From: Galactobacter caseinivorans | GTDB taxonomy: Bacteria > Actinomycetota > Actinomycetes > Actinomycetales > Micrococcaceae | Length of the DNA: 64,000 nt | Direction of reading: 5' to 3' | NCBI RefSeq assembly: GCF_003640665.1 | Contig: NZ_QQXL01000002.1 | Span: 332,522-396,521 of the forward strand | In this document: positions 48,378 to 58,325 of the stretch, piece by piece | How the letters are laid out: every line of letters begins with the position of its first letter | How positions within the stretch are numbered: the stretch's first letter is position 1 | Program-made: the position numbers and the translations under genes | The notes under the pieces: model-generated | Told to the model about the DNA's origin: nothing | What the model saw: only the letters and a program-made list of their open reading frames with translations | The model's database searches: none

Positions 48378-49010
48378 TCAGCGCACCGCCCTGGTGCCGA
48401 CGCCGCGACCGATGCCGCTCAACACGCTGCGCAGCAACTCTGACACGCTGGCCTCCTCCAGGCTCGGGTCGTCCTTGAGGGCCGCGGCCACCGCCTTGCC
48501 CGCGTCCTTCTCGCTCCAGCCCAGGCCGGAGAGCCCCTCGATGACTTGCGCCACCCGCTCCTCGGCGCCGGCCAGCACGGGCGCGGCCGGTGCCGCGCTG
48601 CGCTCCCCCGTGGGGACCAGCTTGCCCTTGAGCTCAAGCACAATGCGCTGGGCCCCCTTGGGACCAATGCCAGAGACCTGCGTGAACGCCTTGGTGTCCT
48701 CCGTGGCCGCGGCCACCGCAATCTGCTCCGACTCATGCACGGACAGAATCGCCAGCGCCAGGCGCGGACCAATCCCCTGCACCGACACCAGGATCTCGAA
48801 GGTGTCGCGATCACGCGCGGAATCAAAACCAAAGAGCGTCATGGAGTCCTCGCGGACCACCAGCGCGGTAAAGACCGTGGCCGGCTCACCCACGCGCAAT
48901 GAGGCCAGGGCCCGCGGAGTGGAGTTGACCAGGTAACCCACCCCTGCGACGTCGAGCACCAAGGAACTCAGCGTCGCGGAGGCGACGGTCCCGGTGAGTT
49001 GCGCGATCAT
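48378..49010 (-). CDS. ruvA: Holliday junction DNA-binding subunit RuvA
   Basis: A 210-residue subunit that binds four-way junctions as a tetramer. An N-terminal OB-fold starts [20 protein letters not shown], and helix-hairpin-helix motifs [20 protein letters not shown] and [15 protein letters not shown] follow. ATG 49010 is the family start; the 13 extra residues of the longer frame are unsupported. Confidence 0.95.
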   Translation of the reverse strand: MIAQLTGTVASATLSSLVLDVAGVGYLVNSTPRALASLRVGEPATVFTALVVREDSMTLFGFDSARDRDTFEILVSVQGIGPRLALAILSVHESEQIAVAAATEDTKAFTQVSGIGPKGAQRIVLELKGKLVPTGERSAAPAAPVLAGAEERVAQVIEGLSGLGWSEKDAGKAVAAALKDDPSLEEASVSELLRSVLSGIGRGVGTRAVR

Positions 49011-49070
49011 GCGTGGCCCTTCCGCAGTGCGGCCCGCGGCGCGGGCCATCCGAACAAGTCTTCGAACAGC

Positions 49071-49703
49071 CTACCGCGCCGAACGCTTCACGAGCGCCCT
49101 CAGCCGCGCCTCCTCGGCGCGTTTCCCTGTACTACCGGCCTTGGCCTGTGCCTGCGCCCAGGCGCGCTGGGCGGCGGTCATGCCGCTTTGAGCGCCCGAC
49201 GACGCGGCGGCAAGTGAGCCGGGAGCGGCACCTCTCCAGGCGTGCGCCAGGGCAATCGCGATGGCATCCGCCGCGTCCGCTGGCTTAGGCGGGGCGTCCA
49301 GCTTAAGGATGCGAGTGACCATGGCGGTGATGGTGGCCTTGTCCGCGCGCCCGTCTCCCGTCACCGCAGCCTTCACCTCGGTGGGTGTGTGCAGCGCGAC
49401 CGGAATGTTCCTGCGTGCGGCGGCCGCAATCACCACGCCGGTGGCCTGGGCGGTGCCCATGACCGTGGAGACGTTGGTGTAGGTAAAGACCCGCTCGATC
49501 GCCACGGCGTCCGGGCGGTGCGTATCCAACCACTCGTCGATGGCATCAGCGATCGCCAGGATGCGCTGATCAAGCGGCTCACTCGAGGCGGTGCCTACCA
49601 CCTTGACGGCCACCAGCTGTGCGGAGCGGTTGCGCTCCACGTCCACCGCGGAGAGGCCGCAGCGGGTCAGGCCGGGGTCCACCCCGACCACCCGCAGCGG
49701 CAC
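49071..49703 (-). CDS. ruvC: Holliday junction resolvase RuvC
   Basis: A 210-residue RNase H-fold nuclease. Catalytic acids are visible in [12 protein letters not shown] (Asp), [20 protein letters not shown] (Glu) and [16 protein letters not shown] (two Asp). The C-terminal 45 residues are a basic, Ala-rich extension beyond the usual end. The order yebC-ruvC-ruvA-ruvB is standard. Confidence 0.95.
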   Translation of the reverse strand: MPLRVVGVDPGLTRCGLSAVDVERNRSAQLVAVKVVGTASSEPLDQRILAIADAIDEWLDTHRPDAVAIERVFTYTNVSTVMGTAQATGVVIAAAARRNIPVALHTPTEVKAAVTGDGRADKATITAMVTRILKLDAPPKPADAADAIAIALAHAWRGAAPGSLAAASSGAQSGMTAAQRAWAQAQAKAGSTGKRAEEARLRALVKRSAR

Positions 49704-49706
49704 GGC

Positions 49707-50468
49707 CTAGTCCTCCTCGAGCTGAGCCAGCACCTCAGCGGGGATCTCCACGTTGGAGTAGACGCTCTGCACGTCATCCAGCTCCTCCAGGGCCTCCTCC
49801 AGCTTGAGGAACTTACGTGCCCCGTCCAGGTCCAGCTCCACCTTCATGGAGGGGATGAACTCCACCTCGTCCGTCTCATAGTGGATACCGGCCGCGTCAA
49901 GGGCCTCTGCCACGGCGCGCAGATCGGTGGGCTCCGACTGGATCACGAAGTTTTCCCCCGCGTCCTGGATCTCCTCTGCGTCCGCGCCGCCCTCAAGGAT
50001 GGCCTCCAGGAGGTCATCCTCGCTGCGCTCCTCCTTGGGCGCCACCACAATGCCCTTACGGGCAAAGAGGTACTGCACCGAACCCGGGTCCGCGATGGTG
50101 CCGCCGTTGCGGGTGATGGCCACGCGCGTCTCAGACGCGGCGCGGTTCTTGTTGTCCGTGAGGCACTCCACCAACAAGGCGGAGCCCTGGGGGCCGCGCG
50201 CCTCATAGATGATCTCGGTGTAGTCAACGACCTCACCGGTCAGGCCAGCGCCGCGCTTCACCGCGCGGTCAATGTTCATGATCGGCACGGAGTTCTTCTT
50301 GGCCTTAGAAACGGCCAGCTCCAGGCCCGGGTTGCCGGCCATGTCGGCGCCGCCGGCACGAGCCGCGACCTCGATCTTCTTGATGAACTGGGCGAAGGCC
50401 TTGGCGCGCTTGGCGTCGATAGCAGCCTTCTTGTGCTTAGTGGTGGCCCACTTGGAATGCCCGGACAT
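49707..50468 (-). CDS. yebC: YebC/PmpR family regulatory protein
   Basis: A 253-residue protein beginning [20 protein letters not shown], the family start, with the signature [20 protein letters not shown]. Family members have been described as transcriptional regulators and, more recently, as factors relieving ribosome stalling. It lies 3 nt before ruvC. Confidence 0.95.
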   Translation of the reverse strand: MSGHSKWATTKHKKAAIDAKRAKAFAQFIKKIEVAARAGGADMAGNPGLELAVSKAKKNSVPIMNIDRAVKRGAGLTGEVVDYTEIIYEARGPQGSALLVECLTDNKNRAASETRVAITRNGGTIADPGSVQYLFARKGIVVAPKEERSEDDLLEAILEGGADAEEIQDAGENFVIQSEPTDLRAVAEALDAAGIHYETDEVEFIPSMKVELDLDGARKFLKLEEALEELDDVQSVYSNVEIPAEVLAQLEED

Positions 50469-50593
50469 CGCGCTCCTTGCTCACTGATCTACGAAAAAAG
50501 CTCACTGACCAACCAAAAAATCTTTGGCGTCTCAGTGAATCAGTCTAGCCCTTAGCACTGCGCGGCCGTGGATTTGGTGGCAGGGTGAGACGC

Positions 50594-52600
50594 ATGACAA
50601 CAGTGTTTTCTCAGCCAAGCACCTTGCCCTACGAGCTCCCGCCGTTGGATACCATCACCGCCCAGGACCTCATCGATGGCGTGCGTGAGGGGATCGAAGA
50701 CCACTCCGCGCAGATCAGGGAGATTGCCGATAGCACCGAGCCGGCCACCTTCCAGAACACCTTCGTGGCACTTGAATTGGCCGGCCAGCCCCTGCGCCGG
50801 GCCGTGGCGACCGCGTGGAACATCATCCCCTCCCACGGCACGCCAGAGATGCAGGCCGCAGAGGTGGAGATCATGGCGATGATCACCGCGCACAACGACT
50901 CGGTGGAGATGGACCCAGCCCTGACGGCGCGCCTGGCGCAGGCGGACGTGTCCGCCCTCAGCGGCGAGGACGCGCGGCTCGTGGAGGTCGTGACGCTGCA
51001 CCGGCGCCTGGCCGGCGCGGAGTTGGGCGAGCACGAGCGCACGCACCTGGCCGCGCTGAACGAGGAGATCTCCCGGCTCTCCACCGCCTTTGGGCAGCGC
51101 ACCAGCGCAGATCTGAATGAGGCCGGAGTCCTGCTCAGCGAGGAAGAGGCCGCCGGGCTCTCCGCGTCCCAGCTGGCTGCCACCGCCGCAGCCGCGCGCG
51201 AGGCAGGCCACGAGAGCGGTCACCTGCTCACGCTGATTCTGCCCAGCTCCCAGCCGGCCCTGTCCGTGCTCGAGTCCTCGGAGGCGCGTCGCCGCCTTCA
51301 CGAGTCCTCCGTCTCGCGCGGAAGCGCCGAGGAGGGCGGCACGCTCAGCCTTGCCCTACGGGTAGTGGCCCTGCGCGCCCAACGGGCCCAACTTCTCGGC
51401 TTTGCCGACCACGCCGCGCTGACGCTGGCGGAGCGCTCGGAGACGGACCTCAGCAAGGTCACCGCCTTGCTGGACGCCGCCGTGCCCGCCGCGCTGGTCA
51501 ACGCGACCTTGGAGGATGAGCGGATCGCCGAGTTCCAGGGCGCGCCGACCCAGCCCTGGGACCGGGCGCGTGGCCTGGCCGGCATTGCCGCCAAGGAATA
51601 TGGAGTGGACGGCGCGGCGTTGCGTGAGTGGTTTGAGCTGGATCGCGTCCTGGAAGACGGCGTCTTCCGCGCCGCCAAGTTGGTGTACGGCGTCACTCTC
51701 ACCCCGCGCCCGGACCTTCCTGTGCACCACCCGGACGCCCGCGTCTGGGAGGTCTTTGACGAGGACGGCAGCGGACTGGGGCTGTTCATCGGCGACTTCT
51801 TCACCCGTCCCACCAAGCGGGGCGGGGCCTGGATGAACTCGCTACGCGACGGCGCATCCGCGCTGGATGAGCGCCCGGTGGTCATGAACAACCTCAACAT
51901 TCCCGCTCCGGCGGAGGGCGAGCCGGCCCTGTGCACCCTGGATGACGTCCACACGCTCTTTCACGAGTTTGGCCACGCGCTGCACGCGCTCTTTTCCACC
52001 GCCCGCTACCCCTCACTGGCCGGCACCGCCGTGCCACGGGACATCGTGGAGTACCCCAGCCAGGTCAACGAGTTGTGGGCGGAGCACCCCCAGATCCTGC
52101 CGCACTACGCGGTGCACGTGCGCACCGGGGAGCCGCTGCCGGAGGGCACGCTTGACGCGCTGAAGGCAGCGGCGACGTGGGGCGAGGGCTTCGCCACGAG
52201 CGAGTACCTGGCCGCCGCGCTGCTTGACCTGGATTGGCACGGGTTGGCCGCCGGTGAGGAGGTGGAGGACGCCCTCGAGTTTGAGGAGCGCGCCCTGGCC
52301 TCTCACGGCTTTGACCCGGCCACGCTGCCCCCGCGCTACCGCACCGGCTACTTCCAGCACATCTTCGAATCCGGGTACTCAGCCGGGTACTACTCCTACT
52401 TCTGGGCAGAGGTCCTGGACGCAGACACAGTGGAGTGGTTCGAGGAGCAGCCGGATGTCCGCGCCGCAGGCCAGCGCTTCCGCGAGGAGTTCCTGGCCCG
52501 CGGCAACACCCGCGACGCCCTGGAGTCCTACAGGGCGTTCCGTGGGCGCGACGCAGGCACCGAGCCGTTGCTGCGCCGCCGGGGGCTGTTGGAGTCATAG
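50594..52600 (+). CDS. M3-family zinc metallopeptidase (oligopeptidase/dipeptidyl carboxypeptidase)
   Basis: A 668-residue cytosolic peptidase that trims oligopeptides. The zinc site is HEFGHALHALFS with the first His at about 457; the third ligand and substrate loop follow in VPRDIVEYPSQVNELWAEHP. The C-terminal GYFQHIFESGYSAGYYSYFW is typical of the M3A group. ATG 50594 is favoured over 50585. It stands alone, divergent from yebC and convergent with pdxT. Confidence 0.93.
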   Translation: MTTVFSQPSTLPYELPPLDTITAQDLIDGVREGIEDHSAQIREIADSTEPATFQNTFVALELAGQPLRRAVATAWNIIPSHGTPEMQAAEVEIMAMITAHNDSVEMDPALTARLAQADVSALSGEDARLVEVVTLHRRLAGAELGEHERTHLAALNEEISRLSTAFGQRTSADLNEAGVLLSEEEAAGLSASQLAATAAAAREAGHESGHLLTLILPSSQPALSVLESSEARRRLHESSVSRGSAEEGGTLSLALRVVALRAQRAQLLGFADHAALTLAERSETDLSKVTALLDAAVPAALVNATLEDERIAEFQGAPTQPWDRARGLAGIAAKEYGVDGAALREWFELDRVLEDGVFRAAKLVYGVTLTPRPDLPVHHPDARVWEVFDEDGSGLGLFIGDFFTRPTKRGGAWMNSLRDGASALDERPVVMNNLNIPAPAEGEPALCTLDDVHTLFHEFGHALHALFSTARYPSLAGTAVPRDIVEYPSQVNELWAEHPQILPHYAVHVRTGEPLPEGTLDALKAAATWGEGFATSEYLAAALLDLDWHGLAAGEEVEDALEFEERALASHGFDPATLPPRYRTGYFQHIFESGYSAGYYSYFWAEVLDADTVEWFEEQPDVRAAGQRFREEFLARGNTRDALESYRAFRGRDAGTEPLLRRRGLLES

Positions 52601-52628
52601 CCCTGCGGAGCACGGCGGGTCAGAGGGT

Positions 52629-53219
52629 TCAGAGCTGCGCCACCAACGCGCGGTGAAAACGCAGCTCCCCCGCGGACTCCGGATGAAAGGCCGTGGCCAG
52701 CAAGGACCCCTGGCGTACGGCGACGGGGTGCTCGCCCACCGAGGCGAGCACCTCCACGCCGGGCCCCGCGCGCTCCACGCGTGGGGCCCGGATGAAGACG
52801 GCCCGCACCGGTCGCGGATCTTCCGCGATCAGCAGGTCCGCCTCGAAGCTCTCCACCTGACGTCCAAAGGCGTTGCGCCGCACCGCGACGTCCAGCCCTC
52901 CCAGGCTCTCCTGGGGCACGCCCTCGCCGTCCGCAGCCGGGTCCAGGATGGAGTCCGCGAGCAGGATCATGCCGGCGCAGGTGCCCAGCACCGGCAGCCC
53001 GGCGGCGATCCGCTGCTGCAGTGGCACAAAGAGGCCAAAGACGCGCGCCAGGCGCGCCATCACGGTGGACTCGCCACCGGGGATCACCAGCGCCGACACG
53101 GACTCCAACTCCGAGGCGCGCCGCACCAGCACTGCCTCCGCCCCCACGGCGCGCAGGGCCTCCACGTGCTCGCGCACGTCACCCTGCAACGCCAGGACAC
53201 CGACGCGCGGTGCGCTCAC
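52629..53219 (-). CDS. pdxT: Pyridoxal 5'-phosphate synthase glutaminase subunit
   Basis: A 196-residue class I glutamine amidotransferase that supplies ammonia to PdxS. The nucleophile Cys 81 is in [14 protein letters not shown], and the His/Glu pair is His 179 and Glu 181 in [26 protein letters not shown] is the oxyanion strand. Its GTG overlaps the pdxS stop by 4 nt. Confidence 0.96.
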   Translation of the reverse strand: MSAPRVGVLALQGDVREHVEALRAVGAEAVLVRRASELESVSALVIPGGESTVMARLARVFGLFVPLQQRIAAGLPVLGTCAGMILLADSILDPAADGEGVPQESLGGLDVAVRRNAFGRQVESFEADLLIAEDPRPVRAVFIRAPRVERAGPGVEVLASVGEHPVAVRQGSLLATAFHPESAGELRFHRALVAQL

Positions 53220-54127
53220 CAGCCGCGCTCGGAGAGGCGGTGCGGCACGGGGATGTCCGGGACGTTGATGCCCACCATGGCCTCACCCAGCCCGCGTGAG
53301 ACCTCCGCAATCACGGACGGGTCGTCGTAGAAGGTGGTGGCCTTCACGATCGCCGCGGCACGTTGGGCCGGGTTGCCGGACTTGAAGATGCCGGAACCAA
53401 CAAACACGCCCTGCGCGCCCAACTGCATCATCATGGCCGCGTCCGCCGGGGTCGCGATGCCGCCGGCAGTGAAGAGCACCACGGGCAGCTCGCCGGTGCG
53501 CGCCACCTCCGCGACCAGCTCGTACGGGGCCTGCAGCTCCTTCGCGGCGACGTAGAGCTCATCCTCAGACAGGGTGGTCAAGCGGCCCATCTGCGAGCGG
53601 ATCTTGCGCATGTGCGTGGTGGCGTTGGAGACGTCCCCCGTGCCGGCCTCACCCTTGGAGCGGATCATGGCCGCTCCCTCCGTCAGGCGCCGCAGCGCCT
53701 CCCCCAGATTCGTGGCACCGCAGACAAACGGCACCGTGAAGGCGTGCTTGTCGATGTGGTTCTCGTAGTCCGCAGGGCTGAGCACCTCGGACTCGTCGAT
53801 GTAGTCAACGCCCAGGCTCTGCAAGACCTGCGCCTCCACAAAATGGCCGATGCGCGCCTTGGCCATGACCGGGATGGAGACCGTGTCGATGATGCCCTGA
53901 ATCATGTCCGGATCAGACATGCGAGAGACGCCGCCTTGCGCGCGGATGTCCGCCGGCACGCGCTCCAGCGCCATGACGGCCACCGCTCCGGCGTCCTCCG
54001 CGATCCGGGCCTGCTCCGGCGTGACCACATCCATGATCACGCCGCCCTTGAGCATGGTGGCCATGCCGCGCTTGACTCGGGTGCCGCCAAAGCTGCGGTC
54101 AATGGGGTTCTGGGGCGTACTGCTCAT
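53216..54127 (-). CDS. pdxS: Pyridoxal 5'-phosphate synthase PdxS subunit
   Basis: A 303-residue TIM-barrel synthase that builds PLP from ribose 5-phosphate, glyceraldehyde 3-phosphate and ammonia. Both catalytic lysines are visible, in [20 protein letters not shown] and [16 protein letters not shown] 54127 gives the normal N-terminus; the longer frame crosses the gap towards pgsA. Confidence 0.97.
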   Translation of the reverse strand: MSSTPQNPIDRSFGGTRVKRGMATMLKGGVIMDVVTPEQARIAEDAGAVAVMALERVPADIRAQGGVSRMSDPDMIQGIIDTVSIPVMAKARIGHFVEAQVLQSLGVDYIDESEVLSPADYENHIDKHAFTVPFVCGATNLGEALRRLTEGAAMIRSKGEAGTGDVSNATTHMRKIRSQMGRLTTLSEDELYVAAKELQAPYELVAEVARTGELPVVLFTAGGIATPADAAMMMQLGAQGVFVGSGIFKSGNPAQRAAAIVKATTFYDDPSVIAEVSRGLGEAMVGINVPDIPVPHRLSERGW

Positions 54128-54256
54128 GTCTTGCTCCTGTGGCTGACGTGCGCTTCCGGGGGGTTGTCCCACCACGCTAGGAACCCGGCCCGCCGCGGCC
54201 CCAAGGGTGCGCGTCATATGTGACGGGCCACCGGGGGTTGCGAGTTGACAGCGCAA

Positions 54257-54300
54257 GATGCCCCGCTCACCTTCCCTGTGGGGAAGGTGAGCGGGGCATC
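54257..54300 (-). terminator. Strong terminator after pgsA
   Basis: GATGCCCCGCTCACCTTCCC and GGGAAGGTGAGCGGGGCATC form a perfect 20-bp stem with a TGTG loop, 31 nt after the pgsA stop. It separates the thrS-HIT-pgsA unit from pdxST. Confidence 0.85.
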
Positions 54301-54331
54301 CTCGGTGACCACGCGGCGTCGGGCAGGGGAT

Positions 54332-54967
54332 CTAATCCCTGGTCTGCGCCCGCACCAATCCGACGCGCTGGAAGATCGTGAACAGGCTGGCCAGGGCCAG
54401 CAGCCACAGCACGCCGTAAAGCACCCACGGGGAGAGGCCAAGGCCAACCAGGCCCGCGAAGAGCAGCACCGCGAGGATGCGTTCGCCGCGCTCGGCAATA
54501 CCGACGTTGGCCTTCAGGCCCAGGGCCTCCGCCTTGGCGCGGGCGTACGAGACCACTGCGCCGAGGCAGAGGCACAGCAGGCACAGTGCCGCAATATCCA
54601 CGCGCTGACCGCCCGTGAAGTACCAGAAGGCCAGCGAGCCGAAGATCGCAAAATCCACCACCCGATCCAGCGTGGAGTCGAGGAAGGCCCCCCACTGCTG
54701 GGCGCCCTCACTGCGGATCGGCGGGTTGCCGTCCGCATCCGGAAGCCGGGCAAGCACGCCATCCACGATGTCGGAAAAGATGAAGATCGTGATGACCAGC
54801 GTGCCCCAGAACAGCTGTCCAAGCGGATAACCCACCAGGGCACCAAGGCACGCGCCGAGGGAACCGATCAGGGTGACCATGTCCGGGGTGACGCCCATGC
54901 GCTGGAGCAGACGGGCCACCGGGGTGAAGATCGCAGAGAAAAGCTCGCGGGCGTATCTATCAAGCAT
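54332..54967 (-). CDS. pgsA: CDP-alcohol phosphatidyltransferase (phosphatidylinositol synthase type)
   Basis: A 211-residue membrane enzyme of several helices. The CDP-alcohol motif is DIVDGVLAR, then GAFLDSTLDRVVD. The spacing between AR and G is 18 residues (LPDADGNPPIRSEGAQQW), against 8-9 in the family pattern, so there is a loop insertion of about nine residues. By position after thrS and a HIT gene it matches the actinobacterial phosphatidylinositol phosphate synthase. ATG 54967 is chosen because the longer frame lies inside the HIT gene. Confidence 0.88.
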   Translation of the reverse strand: MLDRYARELFSAIFTPVARLLQRMGVTPDMVTLIGSLGACLGALVGYPLGQLFWGTLVITIFIFSDIVDGVLARLPDADGNPPIRSEGAQQWGAFLDSTLDRVVDFAIFGSLAFWYFTGGQRVDIAALCLLCLCLGAVVSYARAKAEALGLKANVGIAERGERILAVLLFAGLVGLGLSPWVLYGVLWLLALASLFTIFQRVGLVRAQTRD

Positions 54968-54971
54968 GGCT

Positions 54972-55553
54972 CTACTCGACCTCTTCCCAACCGCGCTTGA
55001 GCAGACCGAGGGTCTCACCAAGCACCACGGGGATGGCTTTGGTCTTGGCAATGATCGGGAAAAAGTTGGCGTCGCCGTTCCAACGCGGAATCACATGCTG
55101 GTGCAAGTGCGCCGCGATGCCCGCTCCCCCGGCCTGGCCCTGATTCATCCCGAGGTTGAAGCCCGCGGGCGCAGAAACATGACGCAACACCCGCATGGCC
55201 TTCTGGGCCAGGGCGGCCATCTCCGCGGTCTCCTCCACGCTGATGTCCGTGTAGTCAGGCACATGACGGTAGGGCAGCACCATCATGTGGCCCGGGTTGT
55301 ACGGGTACAGATTTAGGTTCACAAAGCAGTGCTTCCCACGGTGAACTATCAGGGCATCCTCGTCGCTGCGCTCGGGCGCGGCGCAGAACGGGCACGACGC
55401 CCGGTCCGTAACCTGGTCCTGTCCGGCCTTGATGTACGCCATGCGGTACGGGGTCCACAAGCGGCCAAAGGCGTCAGGGTCGGAGGGCAACTCAAAGCTG
55501 TCCGTCGCCGCGGCGTCAGCCGATTGCGTCGCGTCCGCTGCGGACTCAGACAT
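54972..55553 (-). CDS. HIT-domain protein (AP4A phosphorylase-like)
   Basis: A 193-residue nucleotide hydrolase or transferase. The histidine triad [10 protein letters not shown] is at about residues 149-158; a CPFC pair with a later His suggests a bound zinc. [20 protein letters not shown] is the first half of the fold. It overlaps thrS by 8 nt and precedes pgsA, the usual actinobacterial arrangement. The substrate is probably a dinucleoside polyphosphate (family-based). Confidence 0.92.
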   Translation of the reverse strand: MSESAADATQSADAAATDSFELPSDPDAFGRLWTPYRMAYIKAGQDQVTDRASCPFCAAPERSDEDALIVHRGKHCFVNLNLYPYNPGHMMVLPYRHVPDYTDISVEETAEMAALAQKAMRVLRHVSAPAGFNLGMNQGQAGGAGIAAHLHQHVIPRWNGDANFFPIIAKTKAIPVVLGETLGLLKRGWEEVE

Positions 55554-57567
55554 GGTCGGAGTTCACCCGGTTGCGCACGTGAGCCACGATGCGCTCCACC
55601 GCCTCATCCACCGGAACCTGATTGTCCTGGCTGCCATCGCGATAGCGGAAGGAAACGGCGTCCGCCTCCGCGTCTTCGCCGCCAGCGATCAGGACAAAGG
55701 GAACCTTCTCCTTGGAGGCGTTGCGGATCTTCTTGGGGAAGCGATCAGTGGAGTCATCCAGTTCGGCGCGGATGCCCTTGGCCTTGAGCTTGGACACCAC
55801 CTCCGCCAGGTAGTCGTTAAACGCCTCCGCCACCGGGATGGCGCGGACCTGCACCGGCGAGAGCCACGCCGGGAAGGCGCCGGCATAGTGCTCCACGAGC
55901 ACGCCCATGAAGCGCTCAATGGAGCCAAACTTGGCGGCGTGGATCATCACCGGCTCCTGGCGGGTGCCATCCGCCGCCTGGTACTCCAGGCCAAAGCGGG
56001 CCGGCTGGTTGAAGTCGTACTGCACGGTGCCCATCTGCCAGGTGCGGCCAATCGCATCCTTGGCCTGCACGGAGATCTTGGGGCCGTAGAAGGCGGCGCC
56101 GCCGGGATCCGCCACCAGCACCACACCGGATTCGGTGGCCACGCGCTCCAGCACCTCCGTGGCTTCATCCCACTGTTCCTCGGAGCCGATGAACTTATCT
56201 GACTCCGGATCGCGGGTGGAGAGCTCCAGGTAGAAGTCATCCATGCCAAAGTCACGCAGCAGCGAGAGCATGAACTTGAGCAGGTGCTCCACCTCGGCAG
56301 GGGCCTGCTCCTTGGTGACGTAGGAGTGCGAGTCATCCTGGGCAAAGCCACGCACGCGGGTCAGGCCGTGGACCACACCGGACTTCTCGTAGCGGTACAC
56401 GTGGCCAAACTCGAACATACGCAGGGGCAGCTCGCGGTAGGAACGCCCACGGCCGCGGAAGATCAGGTTGTGCATGGGGCAGTTCATGGCCTTGAGGCGG
56501 TAGTCCTGGCCAGGCTTGGTGACGTTGCCCTCTTCGTCATACTCCTCATCCACGCGCAGGGCGGGGAACATGGTGTCGGCGTAGTACGGCAGGTGACCCG
56601 AGGTGTGGAAGAGGCCGTCCTTGGAGATGTGCGGGGTCCCCACGTACTGGAAGCCCTCCTCCACGTGGCGGTCGCGGACGTAGTCCTCCATCTCACGCTT
56701 GATGATGCCGCCCTTGGGGTGGAACACCGGCAGACCGGAGCCCAGCTCATCCGGGAAGGAGAACAGGTCCAGCTCGGAGCCCAGCTTGCGGTGATCGCGG
56801 CGCTCGGCCTCCGCCAGGCGCTCCTGGTAGGCCTTCAGGTCAGCCTTGGTGGGCCAGGCGGTGCCGTAGATGCGCTGAAGCTGCTTGTTCTTCTCGCTGC
56901 CAAGCCAATAGGCGGCGGCGGAGCGGGTCAGCGCAAAGGCGTTGGAGATGATCTTGGTGTTTTGCAGGTGCGGGCCGCGGCACAGATCGCACCACACCAT
57001 GTCCCCGCTCTTACGGTCCACGTTGGAGTAGATGGTTGTCTCCCCCGCGCCAACCTCAACGGAGACGCCCTCGCCGGATTCGTCATCCGCGGCGGCCTTG
57101 TCCAGCAGCACCAGCTTGTAGGGCTCATCCGCCATGGCCTCGCGGGCCTCTTCCGGGCTCACCACGCGGCGCTCAAACTTCTGGTTCTGGTTGACGATCT
57201 TGAGCATCATCTTCTCCAGCGTCTTGAGGTCCTCCGGAGTGAAGGGTTCCTCGACGTCGAAGTCGAAGTAGAAGCCGTCCTTGATATAAGGACCAATGCC
57301 CAGCTTGGCATCCGGGCGCAACTGCTGCACGGCCTGAGCCATAACGTGCGCGGTGGAGTGGCGCAGGACGTTGAGGCCGTCCTCCGAGTTGATGTTCACA
57401 CCCTCGATGGTGGTGCCGGCGACCAACTCACGGGAGAGATCCTGCAGGGCGCCATCCACGCGCATCACGACGATCTCGCGGTTCTCGAAGAAGAGCTCGG
57501 CGCCGGTGCTTCCCTGGGTCACCTCCTGCTGGTTTCCGTCGACATTGAGCGTGATGTTCTGCGACAC
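55546..57567 (-). CDS. thrS: Threonyl-tRNA synthetase
   Basis: A 673-residue class II synthetase. It has an N-terminal TGS domain (residues 1-62), an editing domain with [15 protein letters not shown] (H70, H74), a catalytic core with [20 protein letters not shown], motif 3 and a C-terminal anticodon-binding domain. It is full length and leads the thrS-HIT-pgsA unit. Confidence 0.97.
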   Translation of the reverse strand: MSQNITLNVDGNQQEVTQGSTGAELFFENREIVVMRVDGALQDLSRELVAGTTIEGVNINSEDGLNVLRHSTAHVMAQAVQQLRPDAKLGIGPYIKDGFYFDFDVEEPFTPEDLKTLEKMMLKIVNQNQKFERRVVSPEEAREAMADEPYKLVLLDKAAADDESGEGVSVEVGAGETTIYSNVDRKSGDMVWCDLCRGPHLQNTKIISNAFALTRSAAAYWLGSEKNKQLQRIYGTAWPTKADLKAYQERLAEAERRDHRKLGSELDLFSFPDELGSGLPVFHPKGGIIKREMEDYVRDRHVEEGFQYVGTPHISKDGLFHTSGHLPYYADTMFPALRVDEEYDEEGNVTKPGQDYRLKAMNCPMHNLIFRGRGRSYRELPLRMFEFGHVYRYEKSGVVHGLTRVRGFAQDDSHSYVTKEQAPAEVEHLLKFMLSLLRDFGMDDFYLELSTRDPESDKFIGSEEQWDEATEVLERVATESGVVLVADPGGAAFYGPKISVQAKDAIGRTWQMGTVQYDFNQPARFGLEYQAADGTRQEPVMIHAAKFGSIERFMGVLVEHYAGAFPAWLSPVQVRAIPVAEAFNDYLAEVVSKLKAKGIRAELDDSTDRFPKKIRNASKEKVPFVLIAGGEDAEADAVSFRYRDGSQDNQVPVDEAVERIVAHVRNRVNSDHV

Positions 57568-57868
57568 AGGAGGTCCTCTTTCGTGGATTCAGGCTTCAAG
57601 GCATGTGGCGTACTGTGGCCACGGCCAGCCGCAGTCAATCCTAGTGCAGGCGGGCCCGCCCCGGTTCCGGCACCGGTACCCCAGGAGCGCGCCAATGCCG
57701 ACGATGAGGTTGCTCACGAAGAGCCTGAGGAGCGGGACGCCGATCAGCGCCAGCAACACCACCTGGGCATCATTGTTGAGGCAGAGCCATTGATTCTCAC
57801 CATCGGCCCATTGATCCTGGCCCAAGACAACGCCATGCGCGGTCGTTTGACGTTGATCTCCAGCGTTC
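57568..57868. other. Gap between the VOC gene and thrS, no secure gene
   Basis: A 301-bp region. On the minus strand one frame encodes a hydrophobic stretch (AQVVLLALIGVPLLRLFVSN) but lacks an ATG with a ribosome binding site; the complementary plus frame is acidic, as expected for an antisense mirror. A GTG-started small membrane protein cannot be excluded. The thrS promoter should also lie here. Confidence 0.35.
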
Positions 57869-58273
57869 TCACGTGGCGGCTCCTGCCTCTGTGGGCGTGA
57901 GCAGTTCCACCCGATTCCCGAAGGGGTCCGTGGCGTGAAAGCGCAGGTAGCCAGGGAACGTGTCGCGCTCGGCCCAGGAAACGGTGCCGCCATGTGCCTC
58001 TAACCTCGCCGCCAACGCCTCCCACTCCGCTTGGCCCTCCACCACTAGGGCTGGGTGCGCCTTGGCAGCCGGGACAAACGGTTCCTCCACCCCAAGGTGG
58101 ATCTCCGCGAGCACCTGACCCTGCGCCGTCGTGCGCCGGAACCAGCAGCCGCCCCGCCCGGCGAGGGCCGCTGGCTTGGCCACCTCCGTCAGTCCCAGCC
58201 CATCGCCGTAGAACCGCCTCGCGGCGACCTCGCCGCCGGCGGGGATGGAGACCTGAACATGGTGCAGATGCAT
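57869..58273 (-). CDS. VOC-family (glyoxalase-like) protein
   Basis: A 134-residue protein of the vicinal oxygen chelate fold. It begins MHLHHVQVSIPAGGEVAARR, with a His metal ligand, shows FYGDGLGLTEVAKP, and ends with DPFGNRVELLTP, which carries the usual Glu ligand. The reaction is not evident; such proteins include dioxygenases, isomerases and antibiotic-resistance proteins. It lies 52 nt after dnaE2 on the same strand. Confidence 0.85.
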   Translation of the reverse strand: MHLHHVQVSIPAGGEVAARRFYGDGLGLTEVAKPAALAGRGGCWFRRTTAQGQVLAEIHLGVEEPFVPAAKAHPALVVEGQAEWEALAARLEAHGGTVSWAERDTFPGYLRFHATDPFGNRVELLTPTEAGAAT

Positions 58274-58325
58274 CCTGTGTCCTTTCCGTGACTGTGCCAG
58301 AGGCTACCTTCAGCTCACACCACTT

